This document shows positions 16,314 to 24,578 of a stretch of 64,000 nucleotides of DNA, piece after piece. The DNA comes from Frateuria_A sp035944355. GTDB lineage: Bacteria; Pseudomonadota; Gammaproteobacteria; Xanthomonadales; Rhodanobacteraceae. Position 1 is the first letter of the stretch, and the number at the start of each line of letters is the position of its first letter. The DNA is taken from the NCBI RefSeq assembly GCF_035944355.1, contig NZ_DASZBH010000014.1, positions 1 through 64,000 on the forward strand, written 5' to 3'. The notes beneath the pieces were generated by a model. It was not told the origin of the DNA. It made no database searches and was given only the letters and a program-made list of their open reading frames with translations. Made by a program: the position numbers and the translations under genes.

Positions 16314-17039
16314 TCAATGGATGGCTTCTCCCTGCCCGGCCATGCGACGCAGGCCATCCGTATCGAGCAGGCGGATGTCCCGGCGCTGCACCTCGATGCA
16401 CAGGAGCCGGTCGAGCCTGGATAGCGCGCGGGTCACGGTCTCGTGCTTGAGGCCCAGGAAACTGGCGATGTCGGCGCGGCCCATGCGCAGCAGGAAACGG
16501 CGTGGGCTGAAGCCCAGCCGCAGGTGCCGTTCGGCCATGTCCAGCAGGAACGCCGCCACGCGCTGCTCCGCCGTAAGCGTGCCCAACGCCAGCATCCAGG
16601 CGCGGTCGTTGCGGATCTGTGCGGCCAGCGCCGCGGTCAGCCGGCTTTGCAGTTCCGGCATCTGCAGGCACGCGTGCAGTACCGGCGGATAAGGCAGCTC
16701 CCAGATCTCGCTGTCGTCCAGCGCCACCACGTCGCATGCGTAATGGGCCAGCCCGATGGATTCGACCCCCACCAGCTCGCCCCGCATGTGGAAGCTGGTG
16801 ACCCGCTCGCGTCCGTCCTCCGACAGATCGCAGGTCTTCAGGAAGCCCGCATGCACCAGATAGATGGCATGGAACGGCTGTCCTGCGCGATAGGCATGCT
16901 GGCCCGGCGCGAGCTTGCGGCGCGCGATCTGGACGTGCCTGGATAATTGGTCCACGTCGAGCGGGCCTGCCGAAGCGATCAGTTGCTGTCTCGCGGCGTA
17001 GGCAGAACGAACCGGGGTCTGGGCGACGATCGCATGCAT
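16314..17039 (-). CDS. Crp/Fnr-family transcription regulator without N-terminal iron-sulfur cysteines
   Basis: The 241-residue protein has a cyclic-nucleotide-binding-like beta roll (about 35-150: LAPGQHAYRAGQPFHAIYLVHAGFLKT...GRERVTSFHMRGELVGVESIG), a dimer helix and a C-terminal HTH. The recognition helix reads LGLKHETVTRALSRL. E200, T203 and R204 occupy the places of FNR E209-S212-R213 that read TTGAT half sites. No cysteine occurs before residue 70, so the FNR-type [4Fe-4S] cluster cannot form in the usual way; a DNR-like, heme/NO or other mode is more likely. It is the obvious candidate to act at the FNR-type boxes in this island. It converges with the kinase gene 7 bp away. Confidence 0.88.
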   Translation of the reverse strand: MHAIVAQTPVRSAYAARQQLIASAGPLDVDQLSRHVQIARRKLAPGQHAYRAGQPFHAIYLVHAGFLKTCDLSEDGRERVTSFHMRGELVGVESIGLAHYACDVVALDDSEIWELPYPPVLHACLQMPELQSRLTAALAAQIRNDRAWMLALGTLTAEQRVAAFLLDMAERHLRLGFSPRRFLLRMGRADIASFLGLKHETVTRALSRLDRLLCIEVQRRDIRLLDTDGLRRMAGQGEAIH

Positions 17040-17212
17040 GGCGGTCTCCGGGAAGTCGGTTTACGTTCCCAGACTAGCCAGCCATTGCCACTGCACCGCG
17101 ACCGTCGCGCAACGCTGCGTAACGGTCCGTAACAACCGTGCAACCGCCGGCACTGCACCGGTTCCGGATCAGGGCCAGATTGACCGCCGGCTTGATCCGG
17201 CGTGTTCCCGCG

Positions 17213-18763
17213 TCAGTCGAACCGCAGCACGGCCGTGCGATCGATGACATAGAGCCTGTACGTACTGGTGGTCACCACCGGGCCGGTGTGCCCCAGGCGA
17301 GCGAGCAAGCGTTGATGGGCCTGGAGCGACGCCGGATCCGCTTGCGCACTGAGGTCGGTGATGCCTTGCACGTAGAGGTCGAGAAAACTGTCCGTCTGGA
17401 AGGCCGCCCATCCTGCGATGTACGGCGTGATCAGCGACCGCACCAGCGGGATCTGCCCGATGACGTGGGCGGTTACCGGCGCATAGCCGTCGGAGCCCTC
17501 AATGAGAAGCGAATCGATGCCACGGCTCGCCTTCAATTGGGCCAGGTCGTCCGCCAGGCGGGCGCCGATGCGTGCCTCGTAGAGCCTCTGCTCGTTCAGT
17601 GCGTTGCCGTATGCGCTCGCCAGCGACGCCATGCCTAGCGCGAGTGTGCATGCGGCCACCCCGAACCACCGGGGCGAACGGCCCCACTTCTCGAAGGACG
17701 CACGCATGATCACCAGCGACATCACCAGCAGCGCGCCGATCCCCATCAGGACACGCGGGGTGATTTCAGGCGCAGCCAGCACCAGCATGGGCCCAAGCGC
17801 AAGCACCGAGGCGATCGCCGGCACCAGTAGCGCGATCGCGGTCCACATCGCTACCGCCAAGCTGCTGTTCTGGGCGCGTTGTCTGGCTGCATAGCGCAGG
17901 CCGACCACGACCGGGGTCAGCCCCAACAGCAGCAGGATCGGGGCGTAGGCGACCCACCAGTGTGCGTCGAGGCTGGTCCCGACGAAACGGTAGAAATCCA
18001 GATAATTCAGATAGAGCTGCCGCCATTGGCCGGCGTGGATCGGGGTGGCCGCCTTCCTGACCCAGCCGCTGATGTGGATGCCTACCGTCACCTCGTAGGC
18101 CGCCATCGTCACCAGTATCTGCAGGAACCGCGACAGCGCCATCCGCGCGAGGGCGCGTGGCGGTGCGTCCTCGATCTGCGCGTGCACGATTTCCATGAAC
18201 GCGAAGACCAGGTACACGTCGATGGCCGGCTGGTAGAAGTTGAGGCTCGCGAACAAGGCGAGTACGCCCAGCCACCAGCGCCGAACGGTGTGTTGGTCCA
18301 GCACCACCGGGACCAGCGCGAGCAGTATCGCCAGGCTCATGCTGAGCGCGTCGAACTTGAAGGAAAGGTTGCCCAGGTAGAACGGCTGCGCGCCGAGCGG
18401 CAGGGTCGCCAGCGCAGCCGTCCAGGGCGAACGTATCGCAAAGCGCCTGGCGATCAAGGCGCCGGCCCAGGCAAGAACGGCCACCGCCCCGATTTGCGTC
18501 AACGGGGAGATGTCGACCATGGCATGGTCGTACGCCTGCATGGCGCGCATCAGAAACGTGGTCAGCGGGCGACCGTTCGAGTCCCAACTCGCCCGTCCGA
18601 ACAAAGCCCGCTTGATGTCGTCGTTGTAGTACTCGTCGGCGCGCAGGATCGGGAAAACAATGACGCCGTAAAGCGCAAGGAGAATCAGAAACGTCCTACG
18701 CTCACGGTAGGCGACGCCCCTGGGGACGACGGCTCGACTGCTCGATGGGCGTGTGAACGTCAT
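17213..18763 (-). CDS. Membrane glucosyltransferase-like protein (Glucos_trans_II / GtrII type)
   Basis: The 516-residue protein from ATG 18763 is a polytopic membrane protein with about ten hydrophobic segments. The beginning RTFLILLALYGVIVFPILRADEYYNDDIKRALFGRASWDSNGRPLTTFLMRAM is typical of the Glucos_trans_II family, with the acidic DE/DD loop near the first helix. In GtrII this loop serves sugar transfer from undecaprenyl phosphate to O-antigen. Here there are no gtrA/gtrB partners, so the acceptor is unknown. The upstream region gives little hint of a ribosome site; TTG 18787 is another possible start. Confidence 0.75.
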   Translation of the reverse strand: MTFTRPSSSRAVVPRGVAYRERRTFLILLALYGVIVFPILRADEYYNDDIKRALFGRASWDSNGRPLTTFLMRAMQAYDHAMVDISPLTQIGAVAVLAWAGALIARRFAIRSPWTAALATLPLGAQPFYLGNLSFKFDALSMSLAILLALVPVVLDQHTVRRWWLGVLALFASLNFYQPAIDVYLVFAFMEIVHAQIEDAPPRALARMALSRFLQILVTMAAYEVTVGIHISGWVRKAATPIHAGQWRQLYLNYLDFYRFVGTSLDAHWWVAYAPILLLLGLTPVVVGLRYAARQRAQNSSLAVAMWTAIALLVPAIASVLALGPMLVLAAPEITPRVLMGIGALLVMSLVIMRASFEKWGRSPRWFGVAACTLALGMASLASAYGNALNEQRLYEARIGARLADDLAQLKASRGIDSLLIEGSDGYAPVTAHVIGQIPLVRSLITPYIAGWAAFQTDSFLDLYVQGITDLSAQADPASLQAHQRLLARLGHTGPVVTTSTYRLYVIDRTAVLRFD

Positions 18764-19224
18764 GGTGAGCGTGCAGCGAAAGGACAAGGGGCGCCTGCGT
18801 CGGCGCGGCAGGCGTGGCCGAACTCATCGCGACCGCCCCGGGACGAGCGCGCCAGCACCGACGGTGAGGATGCTTCCATGCCTCAGAGCCGTCGGGTCGC
18901 CGCGCTTGCGGACGTCGTCCCGATGGACGCGGTGATCGAGGCCAGCGGCCCATCGCTTGCGAAGGAAGCCCCACTGGCAGCGCGAGCGGGAACAGCAGAA
19001 CAACGCATGACCGTCACCTCCTGGCAAGGGCGTCGAACCTAGGGTGTCGCTCTTTCGGGTTCCTTTCGGTACGCCTCCGAGAGCTTGCCTCGGGCTTAGG
19101 GCAGGCGCATTGCCACGCGATGGCGTCCAGGCTCAGCGGCCGAAGCAGGGCTTGCCCGGCACAGAGCTCTGCCGCTGGGACAGGATCCCCAGGCACGGCG
19201 GGTCGACCCGCCGGCCGGATACGC
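18764..19224. other. Intergenic region between the membrane transferase and the alcohol dehydrogenase
   Basis: I see no supported gene in this 461-bp stretch. It contains the promoter of the membrane transferase on its left and the 3' end of the alcohol dehydrogenase transcript on its right, with an 18-bp palindrome at 19196-19213. Confidence 0.4.
19196..19213. repeat. Perfect 18-bp GC palindrome
   Basis: CGGCGGGT-CG-ACCCGCCG is a perfect palindrome 12 bp past the alcohol dehydrogenase stop. It could form a hairpin at the mRNA 3' end; no T-run follows. Confidence 0.5.
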
Positions 19225-20221
19225 TCAGCCATCGCCGAGATGCACAGCCAACACGGCCGCGCCGCTGAGCCTGCCGTTGCGCAAATCATCGAGCGCCTCG
19301 TTCGCCGCCTCCAGCGGGTAGGGTCGCGTCGCGGCATGTACGCCTGCGCTGGCGGCTTCGGCGAAGAAGGCGTGGGCATCGGCGCGAGTGAGGTTGGCAA
19401 CCGAAACCAGCTCCCGTTCTTCCCACAGCAACCGGTAGGGAAACGCCGGGATATCCGACATATGGATGCCGCCGCACACCACCCGACCGCCCTTGCGCAC
19501 AGCCTTGAGCGCCAGCGGCACCAGTTCGCCGGCGGGCGCGAAAATGATCGCCGCGTCGAGCGGTTCCGGGGGCGGCATCGGCGTTGCCTGCCCACGCCGC
19601 GCCCTGCGAGCGGGCGAAAGCTTGTGCCGTCAGGTCGTCCGCCCGGGTGAACGCCAATACCTGCCGGCCCTGGTGGCGAGCCACCTGGGTCAGCAGGTGC
19701 GCGGCGGCGCCGAAGCCATAGATACCGATCGTTCGCGCCCGTCCCGTACGGGACAGCGCACGCCAGCCGATCAGGCCCGCGCACAGGAGCGGGGCCGTCG
19801 CGATGGGGTCGGCGTCATCGCCCAACGGGATGCAGTAGTCGGCACGTGCCACCAGATGGCTCGCGAAGCCCCCGGGGCGGGTGTAGCCTGTAAAGCCTGG
19901 CGCGTCGCATAGGTTCTCGCGGCCGGCCAGGCAGTACTCGCACGCGCCGCAGGTCGAACCCAGCCAGGGCACGCCTACGCGCTGGCCCAGGCCGATCCGG
20001 TGGGTGCCCTTCCCGAGCAGATCGACGCGGCCGACCACCTCGTGTCCGGGAATCATCGGAGGCGCCACGGCGGGCAGCTCCCCGTCCACCACGTGCAGGT
20101 CGGTACGGCACACACCGCAGGCCTCGACGCGCAACCGCACTTCGCCCGGCCCGGGCTCGGGGTCGACCTGCTGCCGGAGCACGAGTGGCCGGCCTACCGC
20201 CTCGAGCACCATGGCACGCAT
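19225..20221 (-). pseudogene. Zinc-dependent alcohol dehydrogenase, single frameshift
   Basis: From ATG 20221 the frame gives an AdhA/AdhP-like medium-chain dehydrogenase. It has catalytic zinc ligands C38 (GVCRTDLH) and H60-E61 (PGHEVVG), structural zinc cysteines C91, C94, C97 and C105, and the Rossmann motif IGIYGFGAAAH. Near 19568-19578 the frame is lost. The correct C-terminal half (PPEPLDAAIIFAPAGELVPLALKAVRKGGRVVCGGIHMSDIPAF...) continues in another frame to 19225. Removing one base in or beside the G5 run restores a normal protein of about 331 residues. It may be a true mutation or a base-calling error. It follows a USP gene by 9 bp and would be co-transcribed from the FNR-controlled promoter. 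Confidence 0.8.
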
Positions 20222-20230
20222 GGATAGGGG

Positions 20231-21058
20231 TCAGTGGCGGAACAGCACGGGCAGCCGCGCGTTCCAGAGCACATGCCGGGTGGCCCCGCCCAACGCCCAC
20301 TCGCTGAAGCGGCTGCGGCCGTAGGCGCCCATCACCAGCAGGTCGGCATGGAAGCGGTCGGCTTGCTCCAGCAACGCCTCGCCGGCCCCATGCTCGTTGG
20401 CGAGCAGATCCTGCGAGCGGGCGCGGATACCATGCCGCTTGAGATAGGCGTCGATGTCGAAGGGCGGCTTCCAGGTGACCTCCTGGAAGGTTTCCTTGGG
20501 CGCGCCGCGCAGCAACAGCACCTCGTGCGCCCGCTGCAGCACCGGCAAGGCTGCGTGCACCGCACGGATCGCCTCGGACGATCCGTTCCACGCAACGGCC
20601 ACGTGCGACAACGACACCGCCTGTACCGGCCGGGGCGGTACCACGATGCACGGGAGGCCCACGGCCAGGATCAACTCCGCCAGGTCGGAAGGCGATGCCC
20701 ATGTGCGCTCCGGATTGCGTTCGAGCACGAGCAGGTCGTGCCAGCACGCGATCTGCACCAGTGCCTCGGCCAGATTGCCCTGCCCCACCACCCAGGCAGC
20801 GTGCTCGATGCCCATGCCGCTGGCCCAGCTGACGAACGGCCGCTCGGCCGCCAGTGCGCCCGCTTCCAGCGTCCGGCACGTTTCCAGCATGGCTTCGATC
20901 AATTCCGGCGTACTGAAGCTCGGCGTGGCGTACAGCGGCGACGGATAGACGTAGGCCCCCGTGACCGAGGCCTGCAGCAGGCCCGCCAACTGCGTGCCGT
21001 ACTGGGTCGCGCGCGGCCAGTTTTCGAAGTCGATGGTGTTGACCAGGATGTCGTACAT
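20231..21058 (-). CDS. Tandem universal stress protein
   Basis: The 275-residue protein from ATG 21058 has two USP domains. The second is well conserved: HVAVAWNGSSEAIRAVHAALPVLQRA and, near the end, ADLLVMGAYGRSRFSEWALGGATRHVLWNARLPVLFRH. The latter contains the G-x2-G-x9-G-(S/T) ATP-binding pattern, with T in the final place. The first domain (1-135) is more degenerate. USPs help survival during growth arrest and oxygen limitation; they bind ATP or are phosphorylated. The gene leads an operon with the alcohol dehydrogenase. A one-sided FNR box lies 78 bp upstream. Confidence 0.9.
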   Translation of the reverse strand: MYDILVNTIDFENWPRATQYGTQLAGLLQASVTGAYVYPSPLYATPSFSTPELIEAMLETCRTLEAGALAAERPFVSWASGMGIEHAAWVVGQGNLAEALVQIACWHDLLVLERNPERTWASPSDLAELILAVGLPCIVVPPRPVQAVSLSHVAVAWNGSSEAIRAVHAALPVLQRAHEVLLLRGAPKETFQEVTWKPPFDIDAYLKRHGIRARSQDLLANEHGAGEALLEQADRFHADLLVMGAYGRSRFSEWALGGATRHVLWNARLPVLFRH

Positions 21059-21102
21059 GGCAATGCCTCCAGGCACGCATCGCACGGGACAGCGGCTGCG
21101 TC

Positions 21103-21594
21103 GTGGCGACACTAGGCGATCCGTCAGTGGCCAAGGTGATGCAGGTCAACTGGCGCGTGCGGCGAGGTTCTGCTTTCCGGTGCCGCGTGCATCGTGGTGC
21201 GGAAGCCAGCGTCGCCCCTGGCTGCCTGGTGCATGCGATGGTTGCCTGGAACGGCTCGACCGCGTCCACTCGCGCGCTGCACGCCGCCTTGCCCTTGCTG
21301 CGCACCGCCAACGCGGTGTCCCTGCTGCAACAAGGCGCGGCATATGGCGGCGGCAACTCTCCCGATGCCCTTGCGCACCTGCGCGCCCATGACATCTTGG
21401 TCAGCGCCATGGAGACGGTGGCGGGATCCGACGAGGCCGTCAGCGAACAGGTACTCGCCTACGCCGGCGACACGAGGGCCGACTTGATCGTCATGGGCGC
21501 AAGCGGCGGCCGCCGCTTGGGAGAACGCTGCCTGGGACCCACCGCGAGCACTTTGGCCGCCCGCAGCCGCCTGCCCGTATTCCTGAAGTTCTGA
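21103..21594 (+). pseudogene. Truncated universal stress protein (second domain only)
   Basis: From about residue 46 the frame matches USP domain 2 of the neighbouring tandem proteins: VAWNGSTASTRALHAALPLLRTANAVSLL, then ADLIVMGASGGRRLGERCLGPTASTLAARSRLPVFLKF. The first USP domain is missing. The preceding 45 codons, which overlap the promoter of the divergent USP gene, look non-homologous. The conserved GGATRH is changed to LGPTAS. I therefore treat it as a truncated copy; a short single-domain USP starting near 21230 remains possible. Confidence 0.5.
21136..21149 (-). promoter_or_regulatory. FNR-type box upstream of the USP-ADH operon
   Basis: Read toward the USP gene the site is TTGAC-CTGC-ATCAC, with one good and one imperfect half. 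TAGTGT follows at the same spacing (about 21-22 bp) as the -10 elements behind the other boxes, which supports it despite the mismatches. Confidence 0.5.
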
Positions 21595-21602
21595 ACGAGC
21601 AA

Positions 21603-21624
21603 GGGGGCGCCGGCGCGCGCCCCC
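21603..21624. terminator. Convergent GC hairpin
   Basis: GGGGGCGC and GCGCCCCC form an 8-bp stem with a 6-nt loop between the converging truncated USP and BON genes. It lacks a clear T-run on either side. Confidence 0.45.
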
Positions 21625-21637
21625 CCAATGGCTGGCT

Positions 21638-22288
21638 CTAGGCGATGCGCACCCGGTTCTCCACCGTGCGTACGCCAGGTGCCGACCAGGCGGCCCGCTC
21701 GACCGCCTGGCGCTCTTCCCAGTCGTCGACGCGGCCGTCGATGGCCACGGCTCCATTGGCGTGGATGTCGACCTTGATCCGGGCCGCCTCCACTTCCGCA
21801 TGCCGCTTGAGCGCATCGACGATGTTCTTGCGCACGTCGCCTGCCTCCACGTGCGGCTCGACCAGGATCTCGTTGGACACGCCGGTCACGCCGGTCAGCT
21901 TGCGCACATCCGCCTCGGCGGCCTCGCGCTGGTAGTTCCAGGGCACTTCGCCGCTCAGGGTGACCCAGCCGCCGGATACCTTGACGTGGATCCGATCCGA
22001 GGGCGTCAGTTCGTCCCAGGTCATGATGTTGAGGACGCGCCTGGCAATGTCGTCATCGCTCAGCTTCTTGTCGCCCGGCAACTCGACCTCGATTTTCTGG
22101 GCGATCGCTCGTACTCCGTTGACTCGCCAGGTTGCGCGTTCGGCGGCGATTTTCTGGGCGTAGCTGGGAACATGCCCGGTCAAGGTCACCACACCGTCCC
22201 TGGCCATGACGGCAATGTTCGACGCGTCGATGCTGGGTTCGAAGTCCAGCTCCTCCAGCACGTCGTCTCGCAGGCTCAGGTCGCTCAT
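21638..22288 (-). CDS. Triple BON-domain protein
   Basis: The 216-residue protein from ATG 22288 consists of three BON domains: about 3-70 (LRDDVLEELDFEPSIDASNIAVMARDGVVTLTGHVPSYAQKIAAERA), 78-145 and 150-215. Each shows the V-x-L-x-G-x-V pattern and a terminal V..V.N. Unlike OsmY it has no signal peptide, so it appears cytoplasmic. BON domains bind membranes or phospholipids and stabilise envelopes. Cytosolic triple-BON proteins recur in low-oxygen and stress loci next to USPs. Two FNR-type palindromes lie 60 and 98 bp upstream. Confidence 0.88.
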   Translation of the reverse strand: MSDLSLRDDVLEELDFEPSIDASNIAVMARDGVVTLTGHVPSYAQKIAAERATWRVNGVRAIAQKIEVELPGDKKLSDDDIARRVLNIMTWDELTPSDRIHVKVSGGWVTLSGEVPWNYQREAAEADVRKLTGVTGVSNEILVEPHVEAGDVRKNIVDALKRHAEVEAARIKVDIHANGAVAIDGRVDDWEERQAVERAAWSAPGVRTVENRVRIA

Positions 22289-22347
22289 GGCACACCTCGG
22301 TTTCCGTGGTGGGATTGCCATCAGGCCATCGCGCGACGGACGGCCAT

Positions 22348-22361
22348 TTGAGGCAGGTCAA
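22348..22361 (-). promoter_or_regulatory. FNR-type box upstream of the BON gene
   Basis: On the BON strand this is TTGAC-CTGC-CTCAA, 60 bp before the start codon. TGATGG lies near the expected -10. The distance equals that of the CBS, SDR and cytochrome boxes. Confidence 0.6.
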
Positions 22362-22385
22362 ATCTTCTGTTCGTGCAGCGCGCGA

Positions 22386-22399
22386 TTGACTCCGGTCAA
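22386..22399 (-). promoter_or_regulatory. Second FNR-type palindrome upstream of the BON gene
   Basis: TTGAC-TCCG-GTCAA is a symmetric site 38 bp (centre to centre) from the previous box. It may be an auxiliary site for the BON promoter. It could instead serve an undetected small transcript in the 22289-22532 gap, where no convincing gene is seen. Confidence 0.5.
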
Positions 22400-22532
22400 C
22401 ACCTGGAGCACGCCGTCCGTGCCAAGGTACGTGCGCTTCTCCCGCGGATGCTTGGCATGAGCCTCTCCTGCGGCGAGCGCGTCATGCTGGACTAGCGAGC
22501 CCACCCGCTGCATCGGCGGTCCCCGGCCGACA

Positions 22533-23423
22533 TCAGTGCTGCAGGAAGGCGGGAATCTGCGCGTGCTGGAGCATGTGTCGCGTCGCCCCGCCGATCGCAC
22601 GTTCGCGAAGGCGCGAGTGCCCGTACGCGCCCATGACGATGAGGTCCGCGCCGACCTGCTCGGCCTTCTTCAGCAAGGAGGCCCCCGCGGTGCGTGCGGG
22701 AATGCCTACGCACATCGGGTCCGCTTCCACGCCGTGCCGCGACATGTATACGAAGGGCTCGAAGTGAGGCAGATAGCACTCGCCCTCCGGGCTGTGCGGC
22801 CTTCCGCCATCGAGCAGGATGACCCGCCTGGCGTCCTGCAGGAAAGGCAGGGCGGCGTGGATGGCCCGCGTGGCTTCGGCGCTGCCGTCCCAGGCCACCA
22901 GCACGCGGGAGAACTGGGCGTCTCTATTCCAGCCAGGCGGCAGGATCAGGCTGGGCAACCGGCAGGACAGCAGCACTTCGCCGAGCAGTTCGGACAGGCT
23001 TTCGCCATCGACGACGTCGCGCTCCAAGACGGCCAGGCTGTGCCAGGCACCCAGCTCGCGAAGCACGCGCGCAAGGCCGGTATGCGCCACTACCCAGGAG
23101 GCGTGCGGCACGCCCTTGGACCGTGCGAAGGAGCGGAATTCGTCGCCTTCCCTGAAATCCTGCACAGGCGTATCCAGCAACAGCCCGAGCACGGAGGGCT
23201 CGCTCTCGGGGCCACGCAGCATCCGCAGCGATTCATCGACGAAGCAGCCAGTCAACAGGCTCTGCCAACGCGCAGCCAGCGTCACGGCCACCTGTACGGC
23301 CGGGTTCCAGGGTGACGTGCTGGTGGCGACGGCGACGATGTCGGAAGGCCGGTTGGCGGCGAGGGCCGACTCCCTGGCGACGACGCCCGGCTCCTGGGTG
23401 GGGGAATGGGAAACCACGTTCAT
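22533..23423 (-). CDS. Tandem universal stress protein
   Basis: The 296-residue protein from ATG 23423 (GAGGAGCGCC upstream) has a degenerate first USP domain (about 28-160) and a typical second one (165-296). The latter shows RVLVAWDGSAEATRAIHAALPFLQDARRVILLDGG and ADLIVMGAYGHSRLRERAIGGATRHMLQHAQIPAFLQH. The loop G-x2-G-x9-G-T suits ATP binding. Its start is 8 bp from the stop of the GNAT gene upstream, so the two form one operon led by the FNR box at 24067. Confidence 0.9.
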   Translation of the reverse strand: MNVVSHSPTQEPGVVARESALAANRPSDIVAVATSTSPWNPAVQVAVTLAARWQSLLTGCFVDESLRMLRGPESEPSVLGLLLDTPVQDFREGDEFRSFARSKGVPHASWVVAHTGLARVLRELGAWHSLAVLERDVVDGESLSELLGEVLLSCRLPSLILPPGWNRDAQFSRVLVAWDGSAEATRAIHAALPFLQDARRVILLDGGRPHSPEGECYLPHFEPFVYMSRHGVEADPMCVGIPARTAGASLLKKAEQVGADLIVMGAYGHSRLRERAIGGATRHMLQHAQIPAFLQH

Positions 23424-23431
23424 GGCGCTCC

Positions 23432-23995
23432 TCACAGGGCCAGCGTATGGATGGCTTGCGTGGGATCGTTCGGGTCGAGCGAACGCTTGAACCCCAGATA
23501 GGCAGCCAACTCCTGCATGGGCTGGTTGTCCGCTGCATCGACCGAATACATCTGCCGGAAACCGTGCTTGCGGGCCATGTCGACGAGGTGGCGCATCAGC
23601 ACCACGGCCAATCCGCGGTGCCGCCAATGCTCCGCCACGGTAACCGCGCATTCGCACTGCGCGCCGTCGTTCGATGCGCTGTAACGGCTCACGCCGACCT
23701 CGTGCAGGTGACCATCCTCGTGCGCCAGCGCCACGTACGCCATCCGCTGGTCGTAGTCGACATCCATCAACTGGTCGACCAGTTCGGGGCTCGCCTCGCG
23801 AAAGCTGCACAGGAACCGCAGGCGCTTGCTGTCCGGCGGCATCGCCCGCAGGAATTCCTCCTCGCGTGCCCGATCGTCGGGGCGCAGCGGCCGGATCAGC
23901 ACCACCGTACCATCGCGCAGGTGGTCGATCCAATGCGTCCCCTCGAGCAGGGTCGGGGCGCGCAGCGGTGAAGCGTCGGTCGATAGGGTGGCCAT
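23432..23995 (-). CDS. GNAT-family N-acetyltransferase
   Basis: The 187-residue protein from ATG 23995 has an acetyl-CoA-binding GNAT core. An N-terminal strand (GTVVLIRPLRPDDRAREEEFLRAMPPDSKRLRFLCSFREAS) is followed by CECAVTVAEHWRHRGLAVVLMRHLVDMARKHGFRQMYSVDAADNQPMQELAAYLGF. The pyrophosphate loop is W-R-H-R-G-L-A. The beginning resembles the acetyltransferase part of protein lysine acetylases of the Pat type (DGT.V.IRP.RPDD). It could thus acetylate proteins such as acetyl-CoA synthetase, matching the nearby acetyl-phosphate pathway. That link is inference. It heads an operon with the USP. Confidence 0.85.
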   Translation of the reverse strand: MATLSTDASPLRAPTLLEGTHWIDHLRDGTVVLIRPLRPDDRAREEEFLRAMPPDSKRLRFLCSFREASPELVDQLMDVDYDQRMAYVALAHEDGHLHEVGVSRYSASNDGAQCECAVTVAEHWRHRGLAVVLMRHLVDMARKHGFRQMYSVDAADNQPMQELAAYLGFKRSLDPNDPTQAIHTLAL

Positions 23996-24066
23996 GGAGG
24001 AACCTCGGCGCGTTGGGTTGTGGTACCCCTGTGACCGCATTGGGACATGGCATGCGCCGCTCTGGA

Positions 24067-24080
24067 TTGATCCTCATCAA
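24067..24080 (-). promoter_or_regulatory. FNR-type box upstream of the GNAT-USP operon
   Basis: TTGAT-CCTC-ATCAA is a perfect consensus palindrome, 72 bp before the GNAT start codon. It abuts the relic of a P-type ATPase gene. Confidence 0.75.
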
Positions 24081-24563
24081 CTCCGCGCGTGGTTGTGGTC
24101 CAGGCGGGCGGAACGCCGCAGCGACCACGCGCGGCGCAAGCCGAGGACCATGGCGGGTAGCAGGGCAAGCCAGCAGAGCAGCGCCAGCATCACCAGGGCG
24201 GTGGCGACCACGGTGGCCGGATCGGGGGTTGCCAGGGCGAGCAACCCCCGCACGGGCGATATGCCCAGCACCACCGCCAGGATCGCGGTCCGGCCGGCCA
24301 CCATGGCCCGCCACCAGCGGTTGCCCTTCCCTGGCGCCGCCGTGGCATGGCGCTGGCGGTGGACGAGCACCAGCAGGACGATGTGTGCAGGCAGCAGCAA
24401 CATCGCCGGCGGTCAGCAGGAGCGGGAACATCGGCTCCAGCAGCACCTTGAGCATGATGCGCACCAGCGGCTGGTGCTGGCTGCCGGGCAGCGCGTTCAA
24501 GCCCTCGCTGGCGAGCCGGCGACGCGCTTCGCCGCTGTCCAGCCCGGCCGTGAGGCTCCGACG
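24077..24563 (-). pseudogene. P-type cation ATPase reduced to its two ends
   Basis: The right part (about 24563-24415) reads LTAGLDSGEARRRLASEGLNALPGSQHQPLVRIMLKVLLEPMFPLLLTAG, the cation-ATPase N-domain and first membrane helix. After a frame change it continues as LLLPAHIVLLVLV, the PAHIV helix of such pumps. Then NRWWRAMVAGRTAILAVVLGISPVRGLLAL and a last helix pair follow, which is the C-terminus. The whole actuator, phosphorylation (DKTGT) and nucleotide domains are missing, about 2 kb. It is clearly an internal deletion relic, lying between a USP and a GNAT gene. Confidence 0.7.
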
Positions 24564-24578
24564 GCGACGCGACCTGGT

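Noticed and set aside
22358..22600. Minus-strand frame of 80 codons between the USP and BON genes
   Set aside because: It runs through the FNR boxes and lacks a ribosome site or recognisable motif.
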